Source of the DNA: an uncultured Christensenellaceae bacterium
Lineage (GTDB): Bacteria > Bacillota > Clostridia > Christensenellales > UBA3700
Direction: 5' to 3'
Assembly: GCA_910587685.1 (NCBI GenBank)
Contig: CAJUMY010000008.1
Coordinates: 1 to 64,000, forward strand
Length of the DNA stretch: 64,000 nucleotides
Positions 25,923-36,119 of this stretch are shown in pieces. Numbering within the stretch: position 1 is the stretch's first letter; each line of letters begins with the position of its first letter. The notes under the pieces were generated by a model, which ran no database searches, was not told the origin of the DNA, and saw only the letters and a program-made list of their open reading frames with translations. The position numbers were made by a program, and so were the translations under genes.

Positions 25923-27740
25923 CTACATCCCTTTTGAATTATTGTCCTCTGCTGTGATCTCCGACGTTTTTTCTTCATCTTCGCCGCCGGAAATTTCTTC
26001 GGTTTCGCTCGGCTTTTCCTCTCCGCTCTGTTCGGTTACCGCTTCGCCTATCGTCTTGTTCTCTTCTTTAGCTTTACTGCTCTTATCATTTATGACGTTC
26101 TCTAACATATTGAGCGAACCTTCTTCTTCCGCTATCTCCTGAGCGTTGACCGCGGTCGCCTTCAACTGTTCGACTATCTTTGCGTGCTTCTTCTTATCAA
26201 GCGTATAGAACAAGAGACATATTAGCATCAACGCGCCCGACCCTGCGGACAACCATAGCGCTACGTTACCGTAGTTCTCGGCAATTTCAATAAGCTCCGG
26301 CGAAAGGACAAAGACCTCAACTCCGTCGGGAACCAAATAATTCGCGGGGTTGAATCCCATCTTATCCTGAATAAGCGCGGGTATGAGCGCCGCCGCCTGA
26401 CCTACGACCGCCGTCAACGAATATGCGAACGTCTGAATGAATCCTTCGAGTCTGTAACCGCTCTTGACCTGCTGATAGTCGCCTATTTCCGAAAGTATGA
26501 GCGGTTGCAAGCTACCGAGCGCGTTAAAGCAAGCGATAAATCTAAAGACTGTGATCACGTACGGCGTCCAGCTTCCTTGCGGGAAATTCTGAAATCCTAT
26601 TATTGCTAGCAATAGATACGCGCCCGTGTTACAAGCCTGCCAGAATATCATTATAGTTCGGTTATTGAATTTCCTCGTCATCCAAGGAAGCAGTATCATA
26701 TTAGGCGTCGCCGCAAAACCTACGAAGAGCGAAAGGCCTCCGAAAATAGCGACCGCGGTGCCTACGTCTCCCGCATATTTAACTCTCGCCATGATCTCCC
26801 AGCTAAGGTCGATAGTTCCTTTGAGACAGCCAAGACAAAGCGCCAGCGTAAGTATCAAAAGAGGTTTGTTCTTAACTATCATCTTGAGACCTTCGATAGT
26901 AGACACCTTCTCCTTCGCATCCTCTTCAGGAGTAACGAATACCCTCTCCTTTACTTTGAGAAGCAAGAACATGAACGCAATGCCGAGAACCGCGGATATG
27001 AGACCGAACGCTCTCGTCGCCCAAACGTCGCCCGCAACCTTGACTATAACTCCTTTGATAGCGTTCATAACGGTAGGAGCAAATCCCATGACGAGACCTA
27101 TAGGCGCCCAAACGTCAGCTCTTTCCTGCTGATTCGGAGTAAATACGCCAGGGAAGAGATTCCAAGTGTTTATCCACAAACTCCAAAGAAGAAGCGTAGG
27201 CGTACAAGTCAAATACACGTAAATGGTTCTCTGCGTCGTAGTCAGTCCGCTTGGAGACCACATCGCAACGACGCCGAGAATAGCTACAATTGGAGCCAAA
27301 CAAATTATGTACGGTTTGTACCGTCCGAACTTCGTCTTCGTACGTTGTATCATACGTCCGTACATCGGCGTAAATATAAGAGCAAGAACGTTCGCGACAA
27401 GATACATTATAGTCGCGTGTAACGGACCTTTCGTTCCCATATTGTAGATGAGCGGTACCTGACTCACGGTGATATACATACCGATAAAGCTCGTAATGAG
27501 ACTGACGCCCATACTTGCTCCGCCTAAAGAGAGTATCTCTTTCAGATTGAGAAATCTACCGCTCGTCGGTTCTTTCCAAAACCGCTTCAGATTGCCGCCT
27601 AGCGCGGCAGCTCTCTTCGCAACCGCCGACGGCTTCTTTTCCTTATTAGCTCGAGTTGCCTTTGCTTGGACGCGTTTTTCTTTCCAAGTTAATTTTACTC
27701 GATCGCTTTTTCCCTTCGGAGAATCTTTTCTTTTTCTCAT
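25923..27740 (-). CDS. GPH-type (MFS) sugar:cation symporter 1
   Basis: 605 residues with about 12 membrane helices, a Lys/Arg-rich N-terminal tail (about 55 residues) and an acidic C-terminal tail (last 70, rich in Glu and Ser). Helix-end phrases such as 'MYGRMIQRTKTKFGRYKPYI' (the D/G-R-T-x-x-R-x-G-R-[YF] loop) and 'LILSEIGDYQQVKSGYRLEGFIQTF' are hallmarks of glycoside-pentoside-hexuronide symporters. It should import oligosaccharides with H+ or Na+. It is similar in plan to the next gene upstream (27893-29593) and likely a paralogue. AAGGAA precedes the ATG. Confidence 0.9.
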   Translation of the reverse strand: MRKRKDSPKGKSDRVKLTWKEKRVQAKATRANKEKKPSAVAKRAAALGGNLKRFWKEPTSGRFLNLKEILSLGGASMGVSLITSFIGMYITVSQVPLIYNMGTKGPLHATIMYLVANVLALIFTPMYGRMIQRTKTKFGRYKPYIICLAPIVAILGVVAMWSPSGLTTTQRTIYVYLTCTPTLLLWSLWINTWNLFPGVFTPNQQERADVWAPIGLVMGFAPTVMNAIKGVIVKVAGDVWATRAFGLISAVLGIAFMFLLLKVKERVFVTPEEDAKEKVSTIEGLKMIVKNKPLLILTLALCLGCLKGTIDLSWEIMARVKYAGDVGTAVAIFGGLSLFVGFAATPNMILLPWMTRKFNNRTIMIFWQACNTGAYLLLAIIGFQNFPQGSWTPYVITVFRFIACFNALGSLQPLILSEIGDYQQVKSGYRLEGFIQTFAYSLTAVVGQAAALIPALIQDKMGFNPANYLVPDGVEVFVLSPELIEIAENYGNVALWLSAGSGALMLICLLFYTLDKKKHAKIVEQLKATAVNAQEIAEEEGSLNMLENVINDKSSKAKEENKTIGEAVTEQSGEEKPSETEEISGGEDEEKTSEITAEDNNSKGM

Positions 27741-27838
27741 AATTCTATTCCTTATAATAAATAATCAATAATATTAAAAGATTTTCTTTTTTAAGTTTCC
27801 TATTATTCGTATTTATCTATCAATTTCGATTACACAGC

Positions 27839-27872
27839 CAAAGTACAAGCGTAATCTCACGCTTGTACTTTG
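27839..27872. terminator. Hairpin between the two symporter genes
   Basis: A perfect 14-bp stem (CAAAGTACAAGCGT and its complement) with a 6-nt loop, 20 bases past the stop of symporter 2. The U run is weak. Confidence 0.6.
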
Positions 27873-27892
27873 CTTTCTATCAAAATGAAATA

Positions 27893-29593
27893 TTAAATTT
27901 TATCGTCTTCGGAAATGCTATCCTCGGTAACGTTGACGCCGTCGGCGCCCGCTCCGCTTGATTCTATGATCTCCTTTATTTCTTCCGCGCTCTCTCCCAT
28001 CTCTTCGAGCTCGCGGATAGCCGAATCTTTAGCTTCTTCGAGACTCTCTTCTTCCTCGAACGTACTGCTGACCGCTCTCAATTTTATCTCTTCCATATAC
28101 TGCTTGTGCTTCTTCTCATTGAACGTGTAGAAGAATAGCGGTATCATAGAAAGAACGCACGCGATAAGAGCGATATACGTCGCCGCATTGAACCAACTAT
28201 TCGCAATGCCGACTACGTAGTCGGGATTGAATACGCCGCTCGCAATGCTTCCCGGTGACGGTCTGAATATATCAAGACCCTGCTCGAAGCCCAAAAGATT
28301 GGTCTGAATAAGAACGGGGATAAACTGGAACGCAACGCCGAAGAGCGACGAAACCCACATATTGAAAGAGTTGAGATAGCCTTCGATACGTTCGTTCGAA
28401 ATATACTGCTGATAGTCGATAAGATCCGCAAGAAGCGACGGGAATACTATGATATTAAGACCCGTACAAAGATTATACAAGAATCCGTAAAGAGTACATA
28501 TTATTATACTTGCGATACCGACGGGCATATTCTGGAAGCCGACTATCGCGAGGACCGCCAGTATAACGGTCTGGATACCTGTACCGAAAAGAATTACGTT
28601 CTTCTTTCCGAATTTTTTTATAAGCAGCGGCGCTATTAGCATACCGGGCGTCGCGCCGAAACCTGTGATAAGAGTGAGCGACGAATATGTAGTTACGCCG
28701 TAATCGCTCTGATATTTGTATTCTCCGAGGAGCGGCATCTGCAAATAGAACGTAGTCTTAAGCACCGTAAAGATACCGAACGCCACGTACAAAAGAAGAG
28801 GTTTGTTCTTCGCTATCATGGAAATACCTTTGAGGAATCCCACCTTTTCCTTCTTCACGTCTTCCTGCGTGTCGTACACTCTTTCCTTCGTGAATTTGAA
28901 TATAAAGAACGTCAACGCAAAACCGAGCAGCGAAAATACGATACCGTAGATACGGAACGCCCAATATTCTTTATTCATCCTCTTGAATACGTCGCGGATA
29001 GGTCCGAGCAAGAAGTTCATGATAGTAGGCGCAAGCGAAAGTATCAGCGACACCGGCGAAAGCATATTCGCTCTTTCCTGCGAATTCGGCGTCATAACCG
29101 CCGGATAGAGGTTAGAAAGCGAAACGAACAACTGCTGAAGACACAGCATCGGCACCGCCGTACAGTATAGATATACAAGACGCACGGTCTTATTCGTTAT
29201 GATGTCAAGCGGTGAAAAAGACGCCAGTATCGCAAGCACCGTTATCAACGGAGTCATCCACAAAAAGTGCGGTTTTAACTTTCCTTTTCCTTTCTTCTTG
29301 GGATTGTCGATAATGTTTCCGAAAATCGGCGTGATAATAAGGTTAAGTATCGAAACCGCAACCGTAATTATCGTAGCGTGTATAGCCTCTACTCCGTAAG
29401 CTATAGGAATGATCGCCGCCGTCAAAACGAGATATCCGACGTTGATGATGAAGTTCATACCGAGACTCGATACGCTGAATGCCGCTACTTCCTTAAGACT
29501 AAGATGATAGTCCGGCGACAAGGGTTGCTTCCAAAATTTCTTTAGTTTCTTAGCGCTAGCTTTAAGGTCGAAACTTTTCTTGGTTTTTGCCAT
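27893..29593 (-). CDS. GPH-type (MFS) sugar:cation symporter 2
   Basis: 566 residues, 12 predicted membrane helices, same family as symporter 1. The GPH loop is replaced by 'FGNIIDNPKKKGKGKLKPHFLW', more degenerate than in symporter 1. 'LIDYQQYISNERIEGYLNSFNMW' matches the second family signature. The C-terminal tail is acidic ('EEEESLEEAKDSAIRELEE'). GAGAGG precedes the ATG. The two transporters beside a GH16 lipoprotein suggest uptake of glucan-type oligosaccharides. Confidence 0.88.
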   Translation of the reverse strand: MAKTKKSFDLKASAKKLKKFWKQPLSPDYHLSLKEVAAFSVSSLGMNFIINVGYLVLTAAIIPIAYGVEAIHATIITVAVSILNLIITPIFGNIIDNPKKKGKGKLKPHFLWMTPLITVLAILASFSPLDIITNKTVRLVYLYCTAVPMLCLQQLFVSLSNLYPAVMTPNSQERANMLSPVSLILSLAPTIMNFLLGPIRDVFKRMNKEYWAFRIYGIVFSLLGFALTFFIFKFTKERVYDTQEDVKKEKVGFLKGISMIAKNKPLLLYVAFGIFTVLKTTFYLQMPLLGEYKYQSDYGVTTYSSLTLITGFGATPGMLIAPLLIKKFGKKNVILFGTGIQTVILAVLAIVGFQNMPVGIASIIICTLYGFLYNLCTGLNIIVFPSLLADLIDYQQYISNERIEGYLNSFNMWVSSLFGVAFQFIPVLIQTNLLGFEQGLDIFRPSPGSIASGVFNPDYVVGIANSWFNAATYIALIACVLSMIPLFFYTFNEKKHKQYMEEIKLRAVSSTFEEEESLEEAKDSAIRELEEMGESAEEIKEIIESSGAGADGVNVTEDSISEDDKI

Positions 29594-29775
29594 ATTAACC
29601 TCTCATAATTTCCTTGAATAAAAATATTCATTTTATTTTATCATATATGCGATAACAGTGTCAAGACGCTTTCAAGCCGTATTTCATTTTATTCTGCAAC
29701 AATAAATCAACAATATAACTTATTCGAATAAAAACGCGGCAAACTTTCTATTCGTTTGCCGCATTTTATCCAATA

Positions 29776-32700
29776 TTATGAACCGCTACCGTTACTTCCG
29801 CGGTTGCCGACGGCTCCCGTTCTTCCGTTAGTCGAACCGATACCGCCTTGTCCGCCAGCTCCTCCTGCGCCTCCTATTCCTTTAGCTCCGTCCTTTCCCG
29901 TCGCTCCGGCATCGCCGCCGTTTCCTCCTCTACCGCCTGTTCCGCCATCGCCGCCCGCGCCTCCGACACCGCGAATTCCCAGCGAGCTATCTACGTTTAC
30001 GGCAAATTGACCGTTTCCACCTTTTCCGCCTCTGCCGCCCGTACCTCCGCTACCGCCCTTTCCGGGATCTCCCGCTCCGGTAAACGGATCTGCATTATCA
30101 TCGTCGTGACCGTTTCCGCCTGCGCCTCCGGTTCCGCCGGTTCCTCCTTTGCCGCCTGCGCCTCCGATAAGTCTAAGATCGGTCGTATCGCATGAAAACC
30201 TTTTCCCCGAATATACATATATGGCATAACCGCCATCTCCGCCGTCGCCACCGCTTCCGCCGGTCCAGCCTGACTTTCCGTCATCTCCGTTTACAGGCTT
30301 AAAAATACTGCCTGAAGGTCCGTTCTTTCCGTCCGCTCCTCTTTTCCCTGTGCTGCCGTCAGTTCCTGCCTTACCTTGTCCTCCTACGATTATACCGGTA
30401 CAATCGATATAAATGAAATTTGTAACATATATTGCATCGCTTCCTCTGTTACTTCTCCATAAATCCGATATTTTAAGCAATGGCGCGCCTGCTCTTATCT
30501 CCACTTTTCCTATTAACGCCAGATTATCCGCCCAAATACAGTTTCCTTTGAATCCGTCTCCATCGATAATTTTACCGATGTCTCCGATTTTCAACGTTCC
30601 TTCCTTTACTATCACGCTGTAATCGCTTCCGTATATCAAACCGTTATTATGCTCGTTATATCCTGTAACGTATATGTCTCCGTACGAACGCAACACCGAA
30701 CGACCGCCCTCGAATCTGACGTATGTTCCGCCGGCGTGAACGATTGCGTTAAGGTTCCTGCATATTAGCAACTTTGTCCCGCCTGCAGAAATACTTACGT
30801 CGTACGATCTATCTCTATTTCCGTTAATGACTATGACTTTTACAATACTCGGCACGTTGATCGTATAGCTAGGACCAAATCGAGAACTAGCTTCGTCTGC
30901 CGTTGCGTCAACATACATGAATTGAGTTTTTTCGGCGTTATTGAAATTGGACATCGTCACGTTCGACTCGCACAGATAAAAATTAAACGTTTCCCGCAAT
31001 ACATATTCGTATCCGTTACCTTTTAACGTAATTCCAACGCTCATACGTTTCAGCCTTTCATATGAATACGTTTTATAATCGTAACTTGCATATATTTGTT
31101 TTCCGTTAAGAGCTACGTTTTTGATAGGCGCATTATTGATTTCTATATTGTTGTTGTTAAAGAATCTAAACATAAAATCAGCGGTTATCGCAGTCAATTT
31201 GTATTGGGAATTCAATCTTGCGGTAAATCTGGGAATCAAATCGTGCGTTTCATAAGTCTCGAGATCTATATTATACGCGTCCGTTTCGAAAACCACTTTT
31301 ACATTCAAATTCAAAAAGTATGTTACGTAATAATATTCCAACATAAATTCGATTTGCTGATCTATCGCGCTACTCTTAACTACGAACGACGAACCGTAGA
31401 ATTCTATATATTGGCTTCCTTTTTTTACGGAGATTTTGCTGAAATCTACGTCTATTACGTTTAAGCCGCTTACCAGAGAAATGCTATATCTCATTGTCGG
31501 AATAACGATTCCAGAATCTTCGACTCTGTCCGCCTTATCGTTCCCCGAATACGCAATAAGTTTTATGCTATCGTACCTTTCCGTAATTTGGAAATATACC
31601 GTATCCATATTATAAACGGACTCTCCGGTCACAATAAAATAATATTCTTTTCCGCTATCAAGAGAATACGAATACTTGTGTATTCTTCCGTCACGCATTA
31701 TCGTCGGCGTCAGTTTAGCAACGTAGCTTGTCCCGTCGAATAGTTCGACGGAATAATTATCGTCGATCTCCTGTTCTATATACAAATTATACGCCGTACT
31801 TTTTTTCGGAACGAATTTGAGCGCGACTTTTTTTCCTTCATTCATCTCTACGCGCTTTGCCGCCTGTCCGTCAAAGAGCTCCATCTGTTCGGAATCGTTT
31901 ATATGATTTCCGCTCATATATATAGCGTTAAATATGATCGACTGATTCGACATATTGTTCAATACCAGTTTGAGATAATATACCGTATTCGCAGAAAGAT
32001 CCGCCGTTAAATCAACGTATTTCGCGCTCGACGATCTTGACCTTTCTTTCAAATTCGAATCATATAATATTATCTGTCCGGTATGCGTATTATTGTTATT
32101 TCCTCTAATATAGAATTTGTATTTTTCCGTATATAATGGAACGAATCTAAAATAAGACTCGCCTGTTTTCGTCACGTTAAGCGACGAGCCCACTTCTATT
32201 CCTCCCGGCATGAACAAAACGTTCAACTTGCTGTTCGCATTCTTCCCGACGGCTATTTTCACGATGTATTTACCGACCGCCAGTTTGCGTTCTATTGAAG
32301 AATTCCCGCTTTGTTGCAAATTCATATTATTATCGAAAAGATATATGGTTCCGTTAGAAACTAATCTGTAATTGTCGCCGATAGAAATATCTAAAGTATA
32401 ATAAGCGTTTCCGTAATTATCGGCAGTCTTTACGATCTCTTCATTGAACTTGTCTACCTGCATCGAGTCAAGCGTTATATTAATATTGCAAGGCATATTC
32501 GATACTTTGAAGTAATATGTATTTCCTTCCCGAAGATTGACTACGCTGCTGGCGATATTGGAATAAAGCTCGTTAAATGAAGAGTCATAGATAACTATCG
32601 CCCCGTTTCCGACCGAAATACGATAGGATTCAGTAGCTTTCGGGATGAATTTAACGTACTTTGACGTGACAGTATTGTTACCGAAACCAACGTCTCCCGA

Positions 32701-34704
32701 ACCGAAATATATATTTAACTTTGCCGTCTTTACAACGTTTTTTGTGTTGCGTACGCTTATAAAATAATTTTCCGAACTGAGAAACTCTAAGTTCTTATAC
32801 TCTTTTGCTGATTTGTCAAAAACTTTTATCTCGACGTCGCCGTTCGCTACCGTAAAAGTATATTCGCCGCTTAACTTAGGCTTGAACCCGTAATACTTGG
32901 TCTCATATCCTTCGAGCGTGATTTGCTCTTGGGAGTCGCTCGTCAGACTATTTCCCGCAGACATTCTCACCGAACCGTTGATACTGCCGCCTGATTGATT
33001 AACGATAGATACAAAGTAACTTGAACCTCCCTCTATCAATATTTCCGCAGTTTTGCGATTCGTATCTATAAGATTTTCGGTTTCTCCGTATTTCCACACT
33101 TTTAATACAGTTGCGCCCGAAGTTGCTAGCCTTATTACGTAATTTGCGGTCTTTTCGGAACTTATGAAATAGTTTTTCGTTTTATACGCTTCGACGTTAA
33201 ACGTATCTTCTCTGTCCGTCAATAATTCCGACGCGACAAGCTCGATCCGCAGCGAAGTATTGTTCGTTGTTCTAAGTCCTTCTTGCGATATTTTTACTCG
33301 ATAGCGTTCTCTGGCGTTCAGTTCCGCTACGAAACGATTATCTGCATTGCGCGTTATCGGAACGCTTCTGCCGTTATCTAAATTAATAAGTCCGAGATCA
33401 TATTTACCGCTTCTCTTTATTTCAAAACTGTGCTGTCCGCTACGTCTTGCGATCGCGTCTATAGACATATCTCCATTCGGCAGTAGGTACATCGGTATAT
33501 CGCTGTAACATTCATGAACGGTACTATCTTCAGTATCAAAAAGAATTTTATTATTCGTAACTCTGAAGCGAACGTCTTCTCCGTTTTCGTTTTTATCGCT
33601 GTAATAAGTCAAATTCGTACCGTTGACTGTGGATACTATTTCAAACTCCACCTGCTGTATTAAACGGCTTCTGCGGTCGGTATCGTTCAATAACGTTATA
33701 CACTGAGCGTATCCGTCCTTATCTACGAATATCTCTTCCTTCGGCGATATATATACAGCGCGAGTATACGAGGGAAGCGAATTATCCGTCATTTGCATTT
33801 CCTTTGATTTTTCTGTAAATATATCTTTTTCGTTATTACACTCTATTTGTTCGCTGTTTTGGGAAAACGTCTCCAAAACGTTGGCAAAATCCATTCCCGC
33901 CTCGAAAAAATCAAATACGTCGCCCATTATAGGCAACGCTCCGATAAGCTGGTGCGCTGAAAATTTCGTCAACTCAAGCCATCCTTCGTCGGTACTCTTT
34001 TTCTTGATTCCGCTGTAGTTCAACCGCGTCTGCAGTATGATTAGCCCGTTATCGCGCTGTTTGTTATACCCGCTGTCTCCGTAATTAAGTTCATTCTCGT
34101 TGAGAAGTTGCGCTCCGAAGCCGACGTTAGTAAGATGAAAGTCCATATTAAAACGATACGTCGTCACGTTATTTCCGTGGTAATAATTATATTCCGCTTT
34201 TGACTTTTTCCAGACTTCTTCGCCGTTATCTCCTATTTCGTATTCGAGATCCCCGTTTATAAGCGGTTTGATCGTTATAGCTTGTTGATTATTATAATTT
34301 TCCCAATTGAAATAGATAACATATATATGTATATAGTTGAGCTTCTTATCGTTTGGCGGTACGACGTGAGTTGTGTGAACTACCAAAAAACCGTACTCTT
34401 CTCCAAAATACTTATATACTGCACTCTCCCCTTTATGGCGCAGATATTCTATAGGTATTACTCTCTGTATGTCAAAAATAGTATCTCCGTATTTCGCATC
34501 ATTAAATGTATTTGCGAAAGCAAATATATCTACCTCTCTTTCCACATTTGCAAAATTAGATTGATTAGTGAAACTAACCATATTTTTGATTACATTCTCT
34601 TCCGCTAATGCATTATTCTGCGAAAAACTAACTATTCCAACAATTAATATCATCAGAATAAAACATAGAATAAATGTACGTCTTTTGCTAAATGTTTTTC
34701 TCAT
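29776..34704 (-). CDS. Giant secreted protein with PPC-like repeats and a Gly-rich tail
   Basis: 1642 residues. A signal peptide (basic start, hydrophobic 11-27, ALA-E cleavage site) leads to export. Residues about 40-330 form a unique domain that ends near an acidic patch. About 400-1000 hold repeated 90-residue beta modules with phrases like 'YYGFKPKLSGEYTF', 'YVKFIPKATESYRISV' and 'SYFRFVPLYTEKYKFYI', which resemble prepeptidase C-terminal (PPC)-type domains. A beta-rich stretch follows, with phrases such as 'GKQIYASYDYKTYSYERL'. From about 1470 to the end come Gly-Gly-X runs ('GGAGGKGGTGGTGG'), ending without an LPXTG motif or SLH domain. Function unknown; a surface or matrix role is inference. 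AGGGAG lies before the ATG. Confidence 0.88.
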   Translation of the reverse strand: MRKTFSKRRTFILCFILMILIVGIVSFSQNNALAEENVIKNMVSFTNQSNFANVEREVDIFAFANTFNDAKYGDTIFDIQRVIPIEYLRHKGESAVYKYFGEEYGFLVVHTTHVVPPNDKKLNYIHIYVIYFNWENYNNQQAITIKPLINGDLEYEIGDNGEEVWKKSKAEYNYYHGNNVTTYRFNMDFHLTNVGFGAQLLNENELNYGDSGYNKQRDNGLIILQTRLNYSGIKKKSTDEGWLELTKFSAHQLIGALPIMGDVFDFFEAGMDFANVLETFSQNSEQIECNNEKDIFTEKSKEMQMTDNSLPSYTRAVYISPKEEIFVDKDGYAQCITLLNDTDRRSRLIQQVEFEIVSTVNGTNLTYYSDKNENGEDVRFRVTNNKILFDTEDSTVHECYSDIPMYLLPNGDMSIDAIARRSGQHSFEIKRSGKYDLGLINLDNGRSVPITRNADNRFVAELNARERYRVKISQEGLRTTNNTSLRIELVASELLTDREDTFNVEAYKTKNYFISSEKTANYVIRLATSGATVLKVWKYGETENLIDTNRKTAEILIEGGSSYFVSIVNQSGGSINGSVRMSAGNSLTSDSQEQITLEGYETKYYGFKPKLSGEYTFTVANGDVEIKVFDKSAKEYKNLEFLSSENYFISVRNTKNVVKTAKLNIYFGSGDVGFGNNTVTSKYVKFIPKATESYRISVGNGAIVIYDSSFNELYSNIASSVVNLREGNTYYFKVSNMPCNINITLDSMQVDKFNEEIVKTADNYGNAYYTLDISIGDNYRLVSNGTIYLFDNNMNLQQSGNSSIERKLAVGKYIVKIAVGKNANSKLNVLFMPGGIEVGSSLNVTKTGESYFRFVPLYTEKYKFYIRGNNNNTHTGQIILYDSNLKERSRSSSAKYVDLTADLSANTVYYLKLVLNNMSNQSIIFNAIYMSGNHINDSEQMELFDGQAAKRVEMNEGKKVALKFVPKKSTAYNLYIEQEIDDNYSVELFDGTSYVAKLTPTIMRDGRIHKYSYSLDSGKEYYFIVTGESVYNMDTVYFQITERYDSIKLIAYSGNDKADRVEDSGIVIPTMRYSISLVSGLNVIDVDFSKISVKKGSQYIEFYGSSFVVKSSAIDQQIEFMLEYYYVTYFLNLNVKVVFETDAYNIDLETYETHDLIPRFTARLNSQYKLTAITADFMFRFFNNNNIEINNAPIKNVALNGKQIYASYDYKTYSYERLKRMSVGITLKGNGYEYVLRETFNFYLCESNVTMSNFNNAEKTQFMYVDATADEASSRFGPSYTINVPSIVKVIVINGNRDRSYDVSISAGGTKLLICRNLNAIVHAGGTYVRFEGGRSVLRSYGDIYVTGYNEHNNGLIYGSDYSVIVKEGTLKIGDIGKIIDGDGFKGNCIWADNLALIGKVEIRAGAPLLKISDLWRSNRGSDAIYVTNFIYIDCTGIIVGGQGKAGTDGSTGKRGADGKNGPSGSIFKPVNGDDGKSGWTGGSGGDGGDGGYAIYVYSGKRFSCDTTDLRLIGGAGGKGGTGGTGGAGGNGHDDDNADPFTGAGDPGKGGSGGTGGRGGKGGNGQFAVNVDSSLGIRGVGGAGGDGGTGGRGGNGGDAGATGKDGAKGIGGAGGAGGQGGIGSTNGRTGAVGNRGSNGSGS

Positions 34705-34756
34705 AATTTGCTCCCTTTATATTTTTTTATTTCACTTTTTGTCGATAAGTTTCAAC

Positions 34757-35182
34757 TTATACAATATGCACAGTTACGTAACATAAAAACGGAAAATAAT
34801 CTTCGCTCCTACTATCCATTAATATCACTAATCTATAAGTTCCTCTTTCATACGCATGTTCATCTGGCTCTCCTTTTTCTCCATCCGGCGTTGTGTAGCT
34901 TATACCGTCAAAGCCTATTCTTCGATTTGACGAATAATGATAAATACGCCCGTCGTCAAATTTTACTGCCGCGCCAAAATAATACCCAACTTCCCTATAC
35001 GGCAACGTTATTTCTTTTTCATTCTCTTCTTCCGTTATTTCGCATAGATAGTCGTTTGGTCGACTTGTTTGATATATTAATACAGTAACGTGTTCTCTTG
35101 TCTCTTCTTCACATCCGCCGAAAGCAACTAAAAACGTCGCTATTATTAAAAATAATGCTATTGCTACTATCTTTTTCTTCAT
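34757..35182 (-). CDS. Small lipoprotein, unknown
   Basis: 141 residues with a lipoprotein signal (lipobox AFGGC, Cys24). The mature part has a compact beta-type pattern, 'YYFGAAVKFDDGRIYHYSSNRRIGF' and 'YFPFLCYVTVHIV'. No family was recognised. A damaged second copy lies just upstream at 35299-35722. It precedes the giant secreted protein in the same direction by about 50 bases and may be co-expressed with it. Confidence 0.8.
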   Translation of the reverse strand: MKKKIVAIALFLIIATFLVAFGGCEEETREHVTVLIYQTSRPNDYLCEITEEENEKEITLPYREVGYYFGAAVKFDDGRIYHYSSNRRIGFDGISYTTPDGEKGEPDEHAYERGTYRLVILMDSRSEDYFPFLCYVTVHIV

Positions 35183-35298
35183 GATCTTTTCTCCTTTCCT
35201 ATCTTATCTTTATATTATATATTTTTGATTTTCCATTTGACATTGCATCTATCTTCATTTAACGTTATATTTTCGTTCCTAATTTTAATACTGTCTCT

Positions 35299-35722
35299 TT
35301 ACACAATATGCACAGTTAAAAAACAAAGAAACGGAAAATAATCCTCGCTCATACTATCCAAGCATACTTCTAACACGTAAGTTCCTCTTTCATATGCATG
35401 TTCATCTGGTTTTCCTTTTTCCCCTTCTGGTGTTGTATAAATTACGCAATTAAACCATATTCTTCGATTTGACAGATAATGATAAATACGTCCGTCGTCA
35501 AATTTTACTGCCGCGCCAAAATAATATCCGCCTTCCCTATACGGCAACGTTATTTCTTTTTCATTCTCTTCTTCCGTTATTTCGCATAGATAGTCGTTTG
35601 ATCGATTTTTTTTGATATATTAATACAGTAACGTGTTCTCTAGTTTCTTCTTCACATCCGCCGAAAGCAACTAAAAACGTCGCTAAAATCAAAAATAATG
35701 CTATTGCTATAATCTTTCTCAT
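35299..35722 (-). pseudogene. Frameshifted second copy of the small lipoprotein
   Basis: The ATG at 35722 (AGGGGGG upstream) opens a copy of the gene at 34757-35182, including the lipobox Cys. Where the intact copy has CTTGTTT on the plus strand, this copy has a run of eight T (35606-35613), one base longer overall. Past it the frame shifts by +1, and the remainder ('EGGYYFGAAVKFDDGRIYHY' to the stop at 35299) is open in the other frame. The protein would be cut short near residue 40 unless slippage on A8 restores it. Could be decay, a phase-variable switch or an assembly error. Confidence 0.75.
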
Positions 35723-36119
35723 TAGTTCCCCCTATGAAATTGTAATAAAAGTTTTATTTCCATTATGATTGTAACACTATATCCAGATTTTGTCAATATC
35801 GCTATTAAAAACTTAACAGCTTTTTGAGAAAATTTTTCGCAAATATTGACTTTGCTTATTTTGATAAAATATTGAAAATTCCTTCTGACAAAATAAAAAT
35901 AATATAAACATTTATAGCAACGTCCGTTGAACCGTTCTCATTTAATATATTGACTATTTTACGCATATGGTATATACTGATAACGTTGATAAGAGCTAAA
36001 AACGACCTGCGGATAACAGCCGAAAGCGGAGTCATATAATGACCTCTTCAATCGGAGAATATCGCGGTAATGCAATAATTGTCAATACATATAGCTATGT
36101 TTTGATTTTGGAGGTACAT
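35723..36119. other. Divergent intergenic region before the glucokinase gene
   Basis: AT-rich; holds the glucokinase promoter at 35950-35978 and a 135-nt leader. Nothing else recognised. Confidence 0.5.
35950..35978 (+). promoter_or_regulatory. Promoter of the ROK glucokinase gene
   Basis: TTGACT, 17 bp, TATACT. Confidence 0.65.
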
